Positions 17,979-26,487 of a stretch of DNA of 64,000 bases are shown here, in pieces. The notes under the pieces were generated by a model. It saw only the letters and a program-made list of their open reading frames with translations, did no database searches and had not been told where the DNA came from. Positions within the stretch are counted from its first letter, which is position 1; every line of letters starts with the position of its first letter. The stretch is from JANWXD01 sp035575135. Lineage in GTDB: Bacteria > Acidobacteriota > Terriglobia > Bryobacterales > Bryobacteraceae. The stretch is from contig DATLYE010000005.1 of the NCBI GenBank assembly GCA_035575135.1, forward strand, positions 100,108 through 164,107, given 5' to 3'. The translations under genes were made by a program, and so were the position numbers.

Positions 17979-18824
17979 TCATTCCACCAGGGCCGCCGGA
18001 TTCCGTAATTCGCCGATCTCCGGCACGCGGATCCTGACTTCATCCCCGGGCGCCAGCGCCGCCTCCTCCGGCACGATGATGCCGGTCCCGGTAAGCAGCA
18101 CCGAGCCGGACGGAACCGGGTTGGCGCGCAACAGGTATTCCAGCAGCGTTTCCAGCCTCCGGTTCAGGCTGGCGGTGGAAACGCTTCCGGAGAATACCGT
18201 CCGGTCCCCCCGGGTGATCGTGCACGTGATCTCCAGACGATAGGGATCCGGAAGCTGTTCCGTGGTCACGATCACCGGCCCGAGAGCGCAGCAGCCCGTA
18301 TAGACCTTTGATTGCGGCAAATAGAGCGGATTCTCGCGCTCGATATCCCAGGCCGAGACATCGTTGGCGAGCGTGTAGCCCAGCACCTTGCCCCGCGAGC
18401 CCAGAACGACCGCCAGTTCCGGCTCCGGCGCCGTGAAACGCGAATCCGGACGGATGCCGATGGGCCGGCCCGGCCCCACACAGACCCGCGCCGTTCCTTT
18501 GAAGAAAATCTCCGGGCGCGGCTCCCGGTAGGCGGCGGCGTAAAACCCTTCACGCGTGCCATGCTCGGCGTCTCGGAAAGTGGCGCTCGCCTCGTAGGTA
18601 CAGCCGCAGGCCCACACCTCCACAGGGTGCAGGGGAATCACCGGCTCGACCGGCTCCGGGTGGTGCGCAGCGTTCTCCGCCGCCAGCCGGCTCAACTCCA
18701 TGCCCTCCTTTTCGGACTTATGAATCAGCTCCAGGACGGTGTAGCCCGGAATCGGCCGGGCGGAGCCATTCTCAAAGATGGCCGCAGTAATCTTTCCGTC
18801 CAGACGGATTTGTCCTAACCGCAT
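17979..18824 (-). CDS. FAH-family dehydratase, likely 2-keto-3-deoxy-pentonate dehydratase
   Basis: A 281-residue fumarylacetoacetate-hydrolase fold protein. Motifs include WACGCTYEASATFRD, PEIFFKGT, EPELAVVLGSRGKVLGYTLANDVSAWDIE and TGTGIIVPEEAAL; the acidic residues of PEPELA and NDVSAWD are the usual metal ligands. The gene follows, at 5 nt, an aldehyde dehydrogenase of the ketoglutarate-semialdehyde type. That pairing fits the Weimberg-type route, where 2-keto-3-deoxy-pentonate is dehydrated to 2,5-dioxopentanoate and then oxidised to 2-oxoglutarate. Substrate choice (arabinonate or xylonate) is inferred from context only; other FAH-family reactions remain possible. Confidence 0.78.
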   Translation of the reverse strand: MRLGQIRLDGKITAAIFENGSARPIPGYTVLELIHKSEKEGMELSRLAAENAAHHPEPVEPVIPLHPVEVWACGCTYEASATFRDAEHGTREGFYAAAYREPRPEIFFKGTARVCVGPGRPIGIRPDSRFTAPEPELAVVLGSRGKVLGYTLANDVSAWDIERENPLYLPQSKVYTGCCALGPVIVTTEQLPDPYRLEITCTITRGDRTVFSGSVSTASLNRRLETLLEYLLRANPVPSGSVLLTGTGIIVPEEAALAPGDEVRIRVPEIGELRNPAALVE

Positions 18825-18829
18825 AGTGC

Positions 18830-20275
18830 CTAGTACTTCAGATAAACGGTCTTGTAGTCGCTGTAGAACTCCAGTGCGGCGGGACCCTGCTCCTTCGGCC
18901 CGAAACTGGAGTCTTTCGTACCTCCGAACGGCAACTGATATTCCACACCGGCACTCGGCAGGTTCACGGTCAGCAAACCCGCCTCCATGCGCTGGATGTA
19001 CTCGAAAACTCGCGAAAGATTCGTGGTCTGCAAGGAAGCCGACAGGCCGAAGGGAACACAGTTGGCGATCCGGATGGCGTCATCGAAGTCTTTGGCCCGC
19101 ATGACGCACAGAATCGGGCCGAAGATCTCCTCCTGCGCGATGCGCATTTCCGGTGTCACATTGGCGAAGATCGTGGGCTCGATGAAATACCCGTTATCGT
19201 AGCCGTCTCCGGTGAGCCTGCGTCCTCCGATGACCGGCGGTCCGGCCTCCTGCCTTCCGATCTCGATATACCGCAGGTCGGTGTCGAGCTGGGCCTGGTC
19301 AATGGCAGGTCCGATATCCACGCCGGGCTCCAGTCCATTGCCCACCCGGAGCTTCCGCGTGCGCTCGACGAGCGCTTCCAGAAACCGCTCGTAGATCGGC
19401 TCCTCGACGATCGCCCGGCTGGTGGCCGTGCACTTCTGCCCGGTCGAGAAAAAGGCGCCGTTGACGACGTTCTCCACCGCCTGATCGAAATCGGCGTCGG
19501 CGAGCACGATCGTCGGGTTCTTGCCTCCCATTTCCAGCTGGATCCTCAAGCGCCGTTTCGACGCCTCCCCGTGCAACCAGGTGCCGACCTCGCAGGAACC
19601 CGTAAACGACACCGCCTTGACGGGCGCGGCGTTGACCAGCGCCCGGCCGAGCTCCCCTCCGGGGCCGGCGACGAAGTTCACGACGCCCTTCGGGATGCCC
19701 GCCTCATGGCAGGCCTCGACAATCCGCCAGGCGCTGAGCGGCGCCGCCGAAGCGGGCTTCAGCACCACCGTGTTGCCGCAAATCAGCGCCGGCGCCAGCT
19801 TCCAGGCCGGGATCGCGCTCGGGAAGTTCCACGGCGTAATCAGACCCACCACCCCCACTGGCCGGCGCACGGCAAACGTGTGCACGCGCTCGCGTTCTGA
19901 GGGAACCAAAAGTCCGGGCAGGCGCGCCCCTTCTCCGGCGAAATAGCGAAAGATGTTGATCGAGCGCCTGACCTCGCCCCGGGCCTCCGGCAGAGTCTTG
20001 CCCTCCTCGCGCGTCATCTCCACAGCAAGCTGTTCCGCCTTGCGCTCCAGGATCTCGGCCACGCGAAACAGATAGCTTCCCCGAGCGGGAGCAGGCAGCG
20101 ACGACCAGCCCGCGAGCGCCGCCTGAGCCGCATCCGCCGCTGCCCCCACGTCCTCCGGCGTGCCCCGGACAAAGAGGCCGACGAGCTCCTGCACGTTGGC
20201 CGGATTGCGGTTTTCAAACGTGGCGCCCGTCCGCCACTCCCCGTTGATGTAGTTCGGAAACGTCGCTACGCTCAT
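18830..20275 (-). CDS. Aldehyde dehydrogenase, likely alpha-ketoglutarate semialdehyde dehydrogenase
   Basis: A 481-residue NAD(P)-dependent aldehyde dehydrogenase. It has the cofactor-site motif TPWNFPSAIPAWKLAPAL, the general-base Glu in LEMGGKNP, and the catalytic Cys in FFSTGQKCTATSR. The TGQKCTATSR context is typical of the 2,5-dioxovalerate (ketoglutarate semialdehyde) branch. A GAGGAG element precedes the ATG. The gene follows lemA by 12 nt and precedes the FAH-family dehydratase by 5 nt, so it may be carried on one long minus-strand transcript. The product would feed pentose carbon into the citric acid cycle as 2-oxoglutarate. Confidence 0.85.
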   Translation of the reverse strand: MSVATFPNYINGEWRTGATFENRNPANVQELVGLFVRGTPEDVGAAADAAQAALAGWSSLPAPARGSYLFRVAEILERKAEQLAVEMTREEGKTLPEARGEVRRSINIFRYFAGEGARLPGLLVPSERERVHTFAVRRPVGVVGLITPWNFPSAIPAWKLAPALICGNTVVLKPASAAPLSAWRIVEACHEAGIPKGVVNFVAGPGGELGRALVNAAPVKAVSFTGSCEVGTWLHGEASKRRLRIQLEMGGKNPTIVLADADFDQAVENVVNGAFFSTGQKCTATSRAIVEEPIYERFLEALVERTRKLRVGNGLEPGVDIGPAIDQAQLDTDLRYIEIGRQEAGPPVIGGRRLTGDGYDNGYFIEPTIFANVTPEMRIAQEEIFGPILCVMRAKDFDDAIRIANCVPFGLSASLQTTNLSRVFEYIQRMEAGLLTVNLPSAGVEYQLPFGGTKDSSFGPKEQGPAALEFYSDYKTVYLKY

Positions 20276-20287
20276 CGGTGCCGCTCC

Positions 20288-20854
20288 TCAAAACGCCACT
20301 TTCGGCACGGTGCGCGCCGCAGGTTCCGCCCGGAAATAAGCGTCGTTGCGGGTGAAACCGAACAACGATGCTACGAGATTATTCGGGAACAGCGCGATCG
20401 TGGTGTTGTACTTCTGTACCGCTTCATTATACTTGCGCCGCTCGACGGCAATGCGGTTCTCGCTTCCCGCCAGTTCGTCTTGCAGGCGCAGGAAATTCTC
20501 GTTGGACTTGAGCTGCGGGTAGTTCTCCACCACAACCAGCAGCCGCCCGATGGCCGCATCCAGCTGCTGGTTGGCTGCGATGCGCTCCTGGGGAGTGCGC
20601 GCCGCCAGCAGCGCCGCCCGGGCGCTCGTTACCGCCTGCATGACTGCGAGCTCCTGTTTGGCGAAGCCCTTTACGGTCTCCACCAGGTTGGGAATCAAAT
20701 CCGCGCGCCGCTGGATGGCCACGTCCACCTGGCGCCACTGGGCCTCAATGGCCTCCCGTTGGGTGACCAGCTCGTTATAAATGCCTTTCACGCTCATGCC
20801 GGCCATGAGCGCCATGGCAATGAGGACCACGGCGATGATGATTCCGGTTCTCAT
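20288..20854 (-). CDS. LemA family protein
   Basis: A 188-residue protein with one N-terminal transmembrane helix (GIIIAVVLIAMALMAGMSV) and a helical domain with LemA motifs: YNELVTQREAIEAQW, RRADLIPNLVETVKGF and RRKYNEAVQKYNT. The family is widespread, membrane anchored and of uncertain function. It is commonly encoded beside TPM-domain proteins, and one lies two genes upstream here. A GAGGTG ribosome binding site precedes the ATG. Confidence 0.92.
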   Translation of the reverse strand: MRTGIIIAVVLIAMALMAGMSVKGIYNELVTQREAIEAQWRQVDVAIQRRADLIPNLVETVKGFAKQELAVMQAVTSARAALLAARTPQERIAANQQLDAAIGRLLVVVENYPQLKSNENFLRLQDELAGSENRIAVERRKYNEAVQKYNTTIALFPNNLVASLFGFTRNDAYFRAEPAARTVPKVAF

Positions 20855-20863
20855 GGTTTCACC

Positions 20864-21574
20864 TCACTTTTCCAGCTTGTCCACGGCCGCAAGCACGACT
20901 TCGATCCCTTTCAGATAAGACGCAAACAGCGGGCCCGGATCCACGTCTTTGGGCTTGATTTTCTGCTCGCGCAAATCGAGGATCCGCTCAAAGGGTGCCG
21001 GATCCAGACCGAACTGCTGCTCGGCCTGCTCGAGAATCCGCCGCTTCTCGAATGCCGCTGCGACACCCGCCAAGCGGAGCGCGTGCCGGAACAGCACGCA
21101 GAACGTGGAAACCGAGTCAATGAGAAGCGTGCGCAAAAGTTCCCGGTCGGCCAGCACGCCGGCCGCCTTCTGCCGCAGCCGCAGCAGCTTGGCGCGCAGC
21201 TCGTGCTCCACCTGGGCCCGGTAGAAAGCATCGTCAATCTCCAGATCGGCGATGACATCCTCCCCGTAGAGCACGCGCCGCCTTTCCTGGATGTCGTGGA
21301 ACTCGATCGGGAAACAGTCTGTGGACGTGCGGACCTCTTCCAGGCTGAGCAGCAGCGGGGCCGGATTGCCGAGCTCGCGCCACCAGCGGAAGATCGGAGC
21401 GGATTCGCTGAGCTCCCGGGGAGTGATCTGCTCCAGCACGCAGAGAACGTTCAGATCGGAAAAGCGGCCATGGTGATCGCCCACCGCCGCCGAGCCGTAA
21501 AGCACCACGGAAACCAGCCGCTCGCCGTAGCTTTTTTTCAGGCGTTCCACAAGCTGATTCAGCACGCGGTCCAT
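20864..21574 (-). CDS. Nucleotidyltransferase-domain protein
   Basis: A 236-residue protein with an N-terminal polymerase-beta-like nucleotidyltransferase core. The motif VVLYGSAAVGDHHGRFSDLNVL matches GS-x(n)-SD-x-[DN], though the second acidic residue of the usual DxD is Asn (SDLN), which could lower or abolish metal binding. The rest is helical with no clear motif. The start is uncertain: ATG at 21574 is given, but a GTG at 21583 would overlap the upstream stop as GTGA. It sits between a TPM gene and lemA in a compact operon. Substrate unknown. Confidence 0.72.
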   Translation of the reverse strand: MDRVLNQLVERLKKSYGERLVSVVLYGSAAVGDHHGRFSDLNVLCVLEQITPRELSESAPIFRWWRELGNPAPLLLSLEEVRTSTDCFPIEFHDIQERRRVLYGEDVIADLEIDDAFYRAQVEHELRAKLLRLRQKAAGVLADRELLRTLLIDSVSTFCVLFRHALRLAGVAAAFEKRRILEQAEQQFGLDPAPFERILDLREQKIKPKDVDPGPLFASYLKGIEVVLAAVDKLEK

Positions 21575-21579
21575 AGGGC

Positions 21580-22380
21580 TCACCAACTGCTGGAGGCGCC
21601 GCCGCCCCCGGAGTCGCCTCCGCCGAAGCCGCCGAAACTGTCCGAGGAATCAAAGCCCCCGAAACCACCGCCGCCGCGGCCGAGTCCGCGCGGCCCGCCG
21701 AGCATTTGCGCAGCGAGCAAAGCCGGCAGCCAGTCCGTATCATAACGCCGGTAGCTGCGATAGGCCCAGCGACGCCGGTTGGTACGCGCCGCGGCCAGCA
21801 GCATTGCCAGACCCGCCAGCCCGCCCAGCAACACGGCCCAGGGAAGGTCCGGTTCCGGCGGCGGACTCCGCCGTGGCAGTTCCGCTTCCAGGCGGACTCC
21901 TTTGGCTTCGGCGATCCGCGTGCCCAAAGCGCGGGCCGCCTCAATTAGCGCCTCGCCGAAACGCCGCTCGCGCAACGCCGGGCGCATGGCGCGCAACACG
22001 CTTCCGGCAAAGCCGTCGGGAATCACGGGCTCGAGCCCGTAGCCGACTTCCAGCCGCATGCGGCGATCCTGAATCACCAGCAGCAACAGCAGCCCTTCGT
22101 TCGTCTCCTTGCGACCGATGCCCCACTTGCGGAACAAAACGTTGGCGACGTCTTCGATCGGCTCGCCCCCCAGCGTCGGCAGCGTGACGAACGCCATTTG
22201 CACGCCCGTCCGCTCTTCGACGAGCTTGGCGTAGCGCTCCAACTGCAACCGGGCCGCCGGATCGAGCACCCGGGCAAAATCGCTGACGTAGCCCTCCGGC
22301 TTCAAGGCGCCGAAGTCGGCCGCCGCGGCAAAGGCTGCAAGGGCCACAACGGCAAAGGCACACTGCGCACAGGCCGGCAT
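21580..22380 (-). CDS. TPM-domain protein (YgcG family), membrane anchored
   Basis: A 266-residue protein. A signal peptide (FAVVALAAFAAAADF) is followed by a TPM domain at about residues 30-160 (GYVSDFARVLD, VQMAFVTLPTLGGEPIEDVANVLF, WGIGRKETNEGLLLLLVIQDRRMRLEVGYGLE). A transmembrane segment (LPWAVLLGGLAGLAMLLAAA) and a glycine/serine-rich tail ending SGGGGASSSW follow, as in typical YgcG proteins. It heads a minus-strand operon with the nucleotidyltransferase and lemA. Probably an envelope protein of unknown activity. Confidence 0.9.
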   Translation of the reverse strand: MPACAQCAFAVVALAAFAAAADFGALKPEGYVSDFARVLDPAARLQLERYAKLVEERTGVQMAFVTLPTLGGEPIEDVANVLFRKWGIGRKETNEGLLLLLVIQDRRMRLEVGYGLEPVIPDGFAGSVLRAMRPALRERRFGEALIEAARALGTRIAEAKGVRLEAELPRRSPPPEPDLPWAVLLGGLAGLAMLLAAARTNRRRWAYRSYRRYDTDWLPALLAAQMLGGPRGLGRGGGGFGGFDSSDSFGGFGGGDSGGGGASSSW

Positions 22381-22463
22381 GGGCTGAAGCCTCCAGTGTA
22401 CCCGAGGCGCAGGCTCGATTTGCCCGTCCGTTCTGGAGCCCGCCGGAAGGAGGCGCGCTCGGT

Positions 22464-23750
22464 TCAGCAGACCAGATCCTCGCGGCGGATGCGGAAGCCC
22501 TTCAGGTTACCGAGCACCGCCAGCGCCACATGCTCCGGGCGGAACAGCTCCTGGGCAACCTGCTGCACCTCCTCGGCCGTGACCCGTTCGATGCTTTCCA
22601 TCAACTCCTTCACCGAGAAAAAGCGGCCGAAATACAAGTGCTGGCGCGCCAGGTTGGACATCCGGCTGTTGGTGGATTCCAGGCCGAGGACGAACGAGCC
22701 CTTCAGGTGGTCTTTGGCCCGTCGCAGCTCTTCCTCGCTTACCCGCTCCTCCTTGAGCTTGCGGAACTCCTCCATGATCAGGCCGATCACTTTGCGCCCG
22801 GTCTCGACCGAAGTTCCCGCATAAACGGAAAGGCAGCCCGTGTCCCGGTAGCTGGTGATCTCCGAGAAGACGGCGTACGCCAGACCTCGTTGCTCGCGAA
22901 TGTTCTGAAACAGGCGCGAGCTCATGCCGCCGCCGAGCAGCGTATTCAGTACATAGCAGGCGTAGCGCTTTTCATGGGCAAACGGATAGCAGGGCACTCC
23001 CACGCACAAGTGCAACTGCTCGAGAGACTTGTTGTTGCGCTGCGTGATCCGCGCATGGACCGCAGGAGGCGGGCTCGGCGGGACCGATCCGTTCCGCGCC
23101 AACCCTGCAAACCGCTCTCCGGCCAGTTCCACCAGCCGCTGATGGGTGATGTTGCCGGCGGCCGTGATGACGATATTCGAGGGCACGTAAATCTTGTGGT
23201 AGTACTCCTCGATCCGCTCGCGCGAGAAGCGGCGCACGGTCTCGCGGGTCCCCAGAATCGGCTTGCCGAGCGGATGATCCTTCCAGAAGTTGTTGGTGAA
23301 GATCTCGTGAATCAGGTATTCGGGGTTGTCCGCCTCCATCTTAAGTTCTTCCAGGACAACGCCCTTTTCCTTCTCGATGTCCTCTCGGCGGAACAGGGGG
23401 TGCAGCACCATGTCCGAGAGGATGTCGAAGGCCAGCGGCAGGTGTTCGTCGAGCACCTTCGCGTTGTAGCTGACCATCTCCTTGGCGGTGAATGCGTCCA
23501 GGTTGCCGCCGGTCGAATCTACGGCCCGCGCGATGTCTTCGGCGCTCCGGGTGGTCGTCCCCTTGAAGAGCATGTGCTCGATGAAGTGCGAGACCCCGTT
23601 CTCTTCCGGTCCCTCCTGGCGCGAGCCGGTCCCCATCCAGATGCCGATCGACACGGACCGCACCTGGGGCATCGTCTCGCTGATCAGGACCACGCCGTTC
23701 GGAAACTGAGAAATTTCAATCTCTCGGGTGCTGCTGGTGAGGTCTGGCAT
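22464..23750 (-). CDS. M16 family zinc peptidase
   Basis: A 428-residue single-unit M16 (insulinase/processing-peptidase) protease, probably cytoplasmic because no signal peptide is visible. The inverted zinc motif HFIEH is at residues 55-59, with the third ligand Glu in the later EKGVVLEELKMEADNPE stretch. The C-terminal domain has the expected R/Y substrate-binding region (LGGGMSSRLFQNIREQRGLAY). Both halves of the clamshell are present, so the enzyme should be active as a homodimer. Unlinked to its neighbours; it is divergent from rlmN by 125 nt. Confidence 0.93.
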   Translation of the reverse strand: MPDLTSSTREIEISQFPNGVVLISETMPQVRSVSIGIWMGTGSRQEGPEENGVSHFIEHMLFKGTTTRSAEDIARAVDSTGGNLDAFTAKEMVSYNAKVLDEHLPLAFDILSDMVLHPLFRREDIEKEKGVVLEELKMEADNPEYLIHEIFTNNFWKDHPLGKPILGTRETVRRFSRERIEEYYHKIYVPSNIVITAAGNITHQRLVELAGERFAGLARNGSVPPSPPPAVHARITQRNNKSLEQLHLCVGVPCYPFAHEKRYACYVLNTLLGGGMSSRLFQNIREQRGLAYAVFSEITSYRDTGCLSVYAGTSVETGRKVIGLIMEEFRKLKEERVSEEELRRAKDHLKGSFVLGLESTNSRMSNLARQHLYFGRFFSVKELMESIERVTAEEVQQVAQELFRPEHVALAVLGNLKGFRIRREDLVC

Positions 23751-23875
23751 GGCTTGGGGGAGGGGTGGAAGCCCCTCTAATCTTCTAGCACGTTCCGGGA
23801 TGCTCTGCCAAGTCGGTATTTTCGCCTTTTGTTTGCCTCGACTCGGCGCCCGGAGCAGGTGCTAGACTCAGAGTA

Positions 23876-24916
23876 GTGTCGGACCTTCTGCTGGGAATGG
23901 AGCTTGCCGAGTTGCAGCAGCTCCTCGGTGAGCGCCAGCCGTCCTTCCGCGCCCGCCAGATCTATCACGCCCTCTACCGCCGCCCGGTGCGTGAGGTGGA
24001 CGAGATCTCCACTTTGCCCGCGGCGCTGCGGCGGGAGCTGGCAAGGCAGTATTGTGTGGGATGGCCGGAGGTGGTCGAGCGCTTCGACTCGAGCGACGGT
24101 ACGCGCCGCTTCCTGCTGCGGCTCGCCGACGGCCGCACCATCGAAGCCGTCCACATGCCGGAAGCAAGCCGGCACACCTTCTGCATTTCCACGCAAGTAG
24201 GCTGCCCGGCCGGCTGCAAGTTCTGCCTGACGGCGCTCATGGGTCTGGAGCGCAACCTCACCGCCGGAGAGATCGTGGGTCAGGTTCTCCTCCTGGCCGC
24301 AGACAGCGGCCTTGAGCCGGGTCGCGACCGGATCAATATCGTCATGATGGGCATGGGCGAACCCCTGCTCAACCTCCCCAACGTCCTCAAGGCGACCCGC
24401 CTGCTTACGGACCCCGACGGCGTAGGCATCTCGCCGCGCAGGATCACTCTTTCGACCGTGGGGATCACTCCGAAGATCGTCGAACTGGGGCAAGCCGAAG
24501 TCCGCCCGAAGCTTGCGGTATCACTCAACGCTTCGAGCCAGGAGCAGCGGCTGCGCCTGATGCCTGTGGCGAAAAAGTACCCGCTCGAGGAGCTGCTCGA
24601 GGCGTGCCGCAACTATCCCCTCCGCCCCTGGGAGCGGCTGACGTTTGAATACGTGCTCCTGAAGGATGTGAACGATTCGGAGGCGGACGCCCGGAGGGTC
24701 TTGCGCCTGCTGTCCGGCCTCAAATGCAAGGTCAATCTGATTGCCCTGAATCCCGGACCGGGAATTCCCTTTGAGACCCCGGAGCCGGAGCGCGTGCTTG
24801 CCTTCCAGCGGATCCTGCGCCGCTCCCTGCCCTGCTTTATCCGGAAGCCCCGCGGCCGCGACATCTTCGCGGCCTGCGGTCAATTGCGCCGGATGTCTCT
24901 GGAAGCCGTCGCCTGA
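23876..24916 (+). CDS. rlmN: 23S rRNA (adenine-2503-C2)-methyltransferase / tRNA methyltransferase RlmN
   Basis: A 346-residue radical SAM methyltransferase that methylates A2503 of 23S rRNA (and A37 of some tRNAs). The CX3CX2C motif CPAGCKFC is at residues 110-117, GMGEPLLN binds SAM, and a C-terminal RGRDIFAACGQL holds the catalytic Cys that carries the methyl group. The gene starts at GTG 23876. Part of this gene (about 24069-24193) reappears as a degenerate fragment 1.7 kb downstream. Confidence 0.95.
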   Translation: MSDLLLGMELAELQQLLGERQPSFRARQIYHALYRRPVREVDEISTLPAALRRELARQYCVGWPEVVERFDSSDGTRRFLLRLADGRTIEAVHMPEASRHTFCISTQVGCPAGCKFCLTALMGLERNLTAGEIVGQVLLLAADSGLEPGRDRINIVMMGMGEPLLNLPNVLKATRLLTDPDGVGISPRRITLSTVGITPKIVELGQAEVRPKLAVSLNASSQEQRLRLMPVAKKYPLEELLEACRNYPLRPWERLTFEYVLLKDVNDSEADARRVLRLLSGLKCKVNLIALNPGPGIPFETPEPERVLAFQRILRRSLPCFIRKPRGRDIFAACGQLRRMSLEAVA

Positions 24917-25003
24917 AGCGCCGGCTCGCCTCTCCACGCCGGCGGGTCTTGCCCGCGGCCAAGCTCTTGCCCCTCGCCCCTGCGGTTGACATCCTCGAAG
25001 CTG

Positions 25004-25333
25004 ATGGGAATTACGACCGAGATCGGCACCTTGATTTCCCGGCGGCCGGAGATTCGAGGGGGGCGCCCGTGCATCGCCGGGACTGGTGTCTCGGTCCGCC
25101 GGGTTGCCCAATGGCACAACATGGGCTACACGCCGGAAGAGATCGCAAACAACTTCGGCCACCTGTCACTTGCGCAAGTGCATGCCGCCCTCGCCTATTA
25201 CTACGCCAACAAGGCCGAGAGCGACGCCGATCTGGAAACCGAAGAGCGCTTGACCGAAGAGCTCACAACGTCTCTGACTTCTACCGGCTGCATACAGAAT
25301 GGATCAAGGCCGGTCGGGCGCACGCCGGGATGA
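25004..25333 (+). CDS. DUF433-domain antitoxin with frameshifted tail
   Basis: A DUF433 protein of the type that acts as antitoxin to a DUF5615 PIN-like toxin. Core motifs RRPEIRGGRPCIAGTGVSVR, WHNMGYTPEEIANNF and HLSLAQVHAALAYYYANKAE are intact. After about residue 85 (EERLTEELT) the sequence leaves the family pattern and ends in an unrelated tail, because the downstream DNA is the remnant of the toxin gene read in another frame. The ATG at 25004 was preferred to TTG 24986. The module is probably no longer a working toxin-antitoxin pair. Confidence 0.75.
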   Translation: MGITTEIGTLISRRPEIRGGRPCIAGTGVSVRRVAQWHNMGYTPEEIANNFGHLSLAQVHAALAYYYANKAESDADLETEERLTEELTTSLTSTGCIQNGSRPVGRTPG

Positions 25334-25455
25334 TCCTCGCCCCCCAACAGCGCTATTCGGTTGGGGAGCAGTTGCGCCGCATCCTGCGTCTTCGCGCTAC
25401 GGTGAGCCGTGAGAGCAGGTGGAACCACGTTGAATTCCTTGCCAAATGGGGATGA
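25264..25455 (+). pseudogene. 3' remnant of DUF5615 PIN-like toxin gene
   Basis: In the frame one base off from the antitoxin, about 63 codons read NVSDFYRLHTEWIKAGRAHAG, ILAPQQRYSVGEQLRRILRL and end in a stop at 25455. These segments resemble the C-terminal part of DUF5615 PIN-like toxins. The N-terminal half, with the first catalytic Asp residues, is absent and the antitoxin frame runs directly into the remnant. A deletion between the two genes explains this. Confidence 0.6.
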
Positions 25456-25512
25456 AGGGCCCGCAGGCGCGGAGAAGGAGAAGGAGATATGACGGGCGGG
25501 CTGGTCAATGCG

Positions 25513-25730
25513 GACGCCGGCTTCACACGGGCCTAGGTGCTTGAGGTCATTCTCGGCATCACGCAGAAAACGCTAAGCAACTTACATAAACCACGTAGCC
25601 AAAACGCCGGTCAACAACGCCTTTTGCCAACTTTGCCTGGCAGCCACGAACAGCCGTTCCGGGCGCAGCGCTCTGAGCGGCGTTTTGCGTCCCAGCGCCA
25701 GAAATAGCTCCCAGGCGGGCGCAACCTCGG
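25513..25730 (+). pseudogene. Degenerate copy of the 3' end of the carboxymuconolactone-decarboxylase-like gene
   Basis: This stretch is nearly identical to 26326-26541, which covers the last part of the intact gene downstream plus about 54 nt after its stop. The copy contains a CAG-to-TAG nonsense change (GCCTAG near 25531) and several small indels, so it cannot be translated. The homology continues past the stop codon, which shows a DNA-level duplication. Confidence 0.85.
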
Positions 25731-25740
25731 CCCCCCTGCG

Positions 25741-25865
25741 GATGTGGTGCGGGTCTTCGACTCGAGCGACGCTACGCGCCGCTTCTTGCTGCGGTTTGCG
25801 CGACGGCCGCCACCATCCAAACCTCCACATGCCGAATTGAGCCGGCACACCTTCTGCATTTCCAC
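25741..25865 (+). pseudogene. Degenerate internal fragment of rlmN
   Basis: This stretch aligns with 24069-24193 inside rlmN, for example through the shared TTCGACTCGAGCGACG and AGCCGGCACACCTTCTGCAT strings. It carries substitutions and compensating indels, and stops where the radical SAM Cys motif would begin. It joins directly to the end of the decayed decarboxylase copy on its left. It is open in frame with the gene at 25912. Confidence 0.85.
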
Positions 25866-25911
25866 CGAGCTTTATCGTAACCGGCGGCCGCTGGCGGGCG
25901 AACTCAAAAAT

Positions 25912-26487
25912 GTGACTCAATTTCCTGTTCACACGGCGGAAAGTGCCCCGGCCGCCGCAAAAGAGCTCCTGGGGGCCGTGCAGACCAAGTTCGGTTTCGT
26001 ACCCAACCTGATCGGCGTGCTGGCGGAATCGCCCGCGGCGCTCAAGGGCTACCTGGCGCTTGCGGACGCCTTTGCAGCCAGTTCGCTTTCTCCCGTCGAG
26101 CAGCAGGTGGTCTTGTTAACAACCAGCCTCGAGAACCGGTGTACCTACTGCGTGGCGGCTCACAGCATGTTGTACCGCCACAGTGGGGGTGATGAAGCGT
26201 CGTTGCGGGCCCTGCGCGACGGCGAACCCCTCGCCGACCCGCGGCTGGAAGCGGTTCGAAGCTTCACCCGCCGGGTCGTGGAAAACCGGGGCTGGGTGGA
26301 CGAAGAGACAGTGCGAGCATTTCTTGACGCCGGCTTCACACGGGCCCAGGTGCTTGAGGTGATTCTGGGCATCACACAGAAAACGCTGAGCAACTACACA
26401 AACCACGTCGCCGAAACGCCGGTGGACAACGCCTTTGCGAACTTCGCCTGGCAGCCACGGACAGCCGTTCCGGGCACAGCGCGCTGA
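25912..26487 (+). CDS. Carboxymuconolactone decarboxylase / AhpD-like protein
   Basis: A 191-residue protein of the alkylhydroperoxidase AhpD/carboxymuconolactone decarboxylase superfamily. It has the redox CxxC in ENRCTYCVAAHSML, with the following His, and the family pattern FGFVPNLIGVLAESPAALKGYLAL. It likely reduces peroxides through thiol chemistry. The GTG at 25912 is the best start because the family homology begins there (VTQFPVHTAESAP). The frame is open further upstream through an rlmN-derived fragment, so a fusion with about 55 extra residues cannot be excluded. Confidence 0.85.
   Translation: MTQFPVHTAESAPAAAKELLGAVQTKFGFVPNLIGVLAESPAALKGYLALADAFAASSLSPVEQQVVLLTTSLENRCTYCVAAHSMLYRHSGGDEASLRALRDGEPLADPRLEAVRSFTRRVVENRGWVDEETVRAFLDAGFTRAQVLEVILGITQKTLSNYTNHVAETPVDNAFANFAWQPRTAVPGTAR

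Noticed and set aside
20480..21745. A 421-codon plus-strand frame across lemA and the nucleotidyltransferase
   Set aside because: It is antisense to two recognisable proteins and has no family features; it is a shadow frame.
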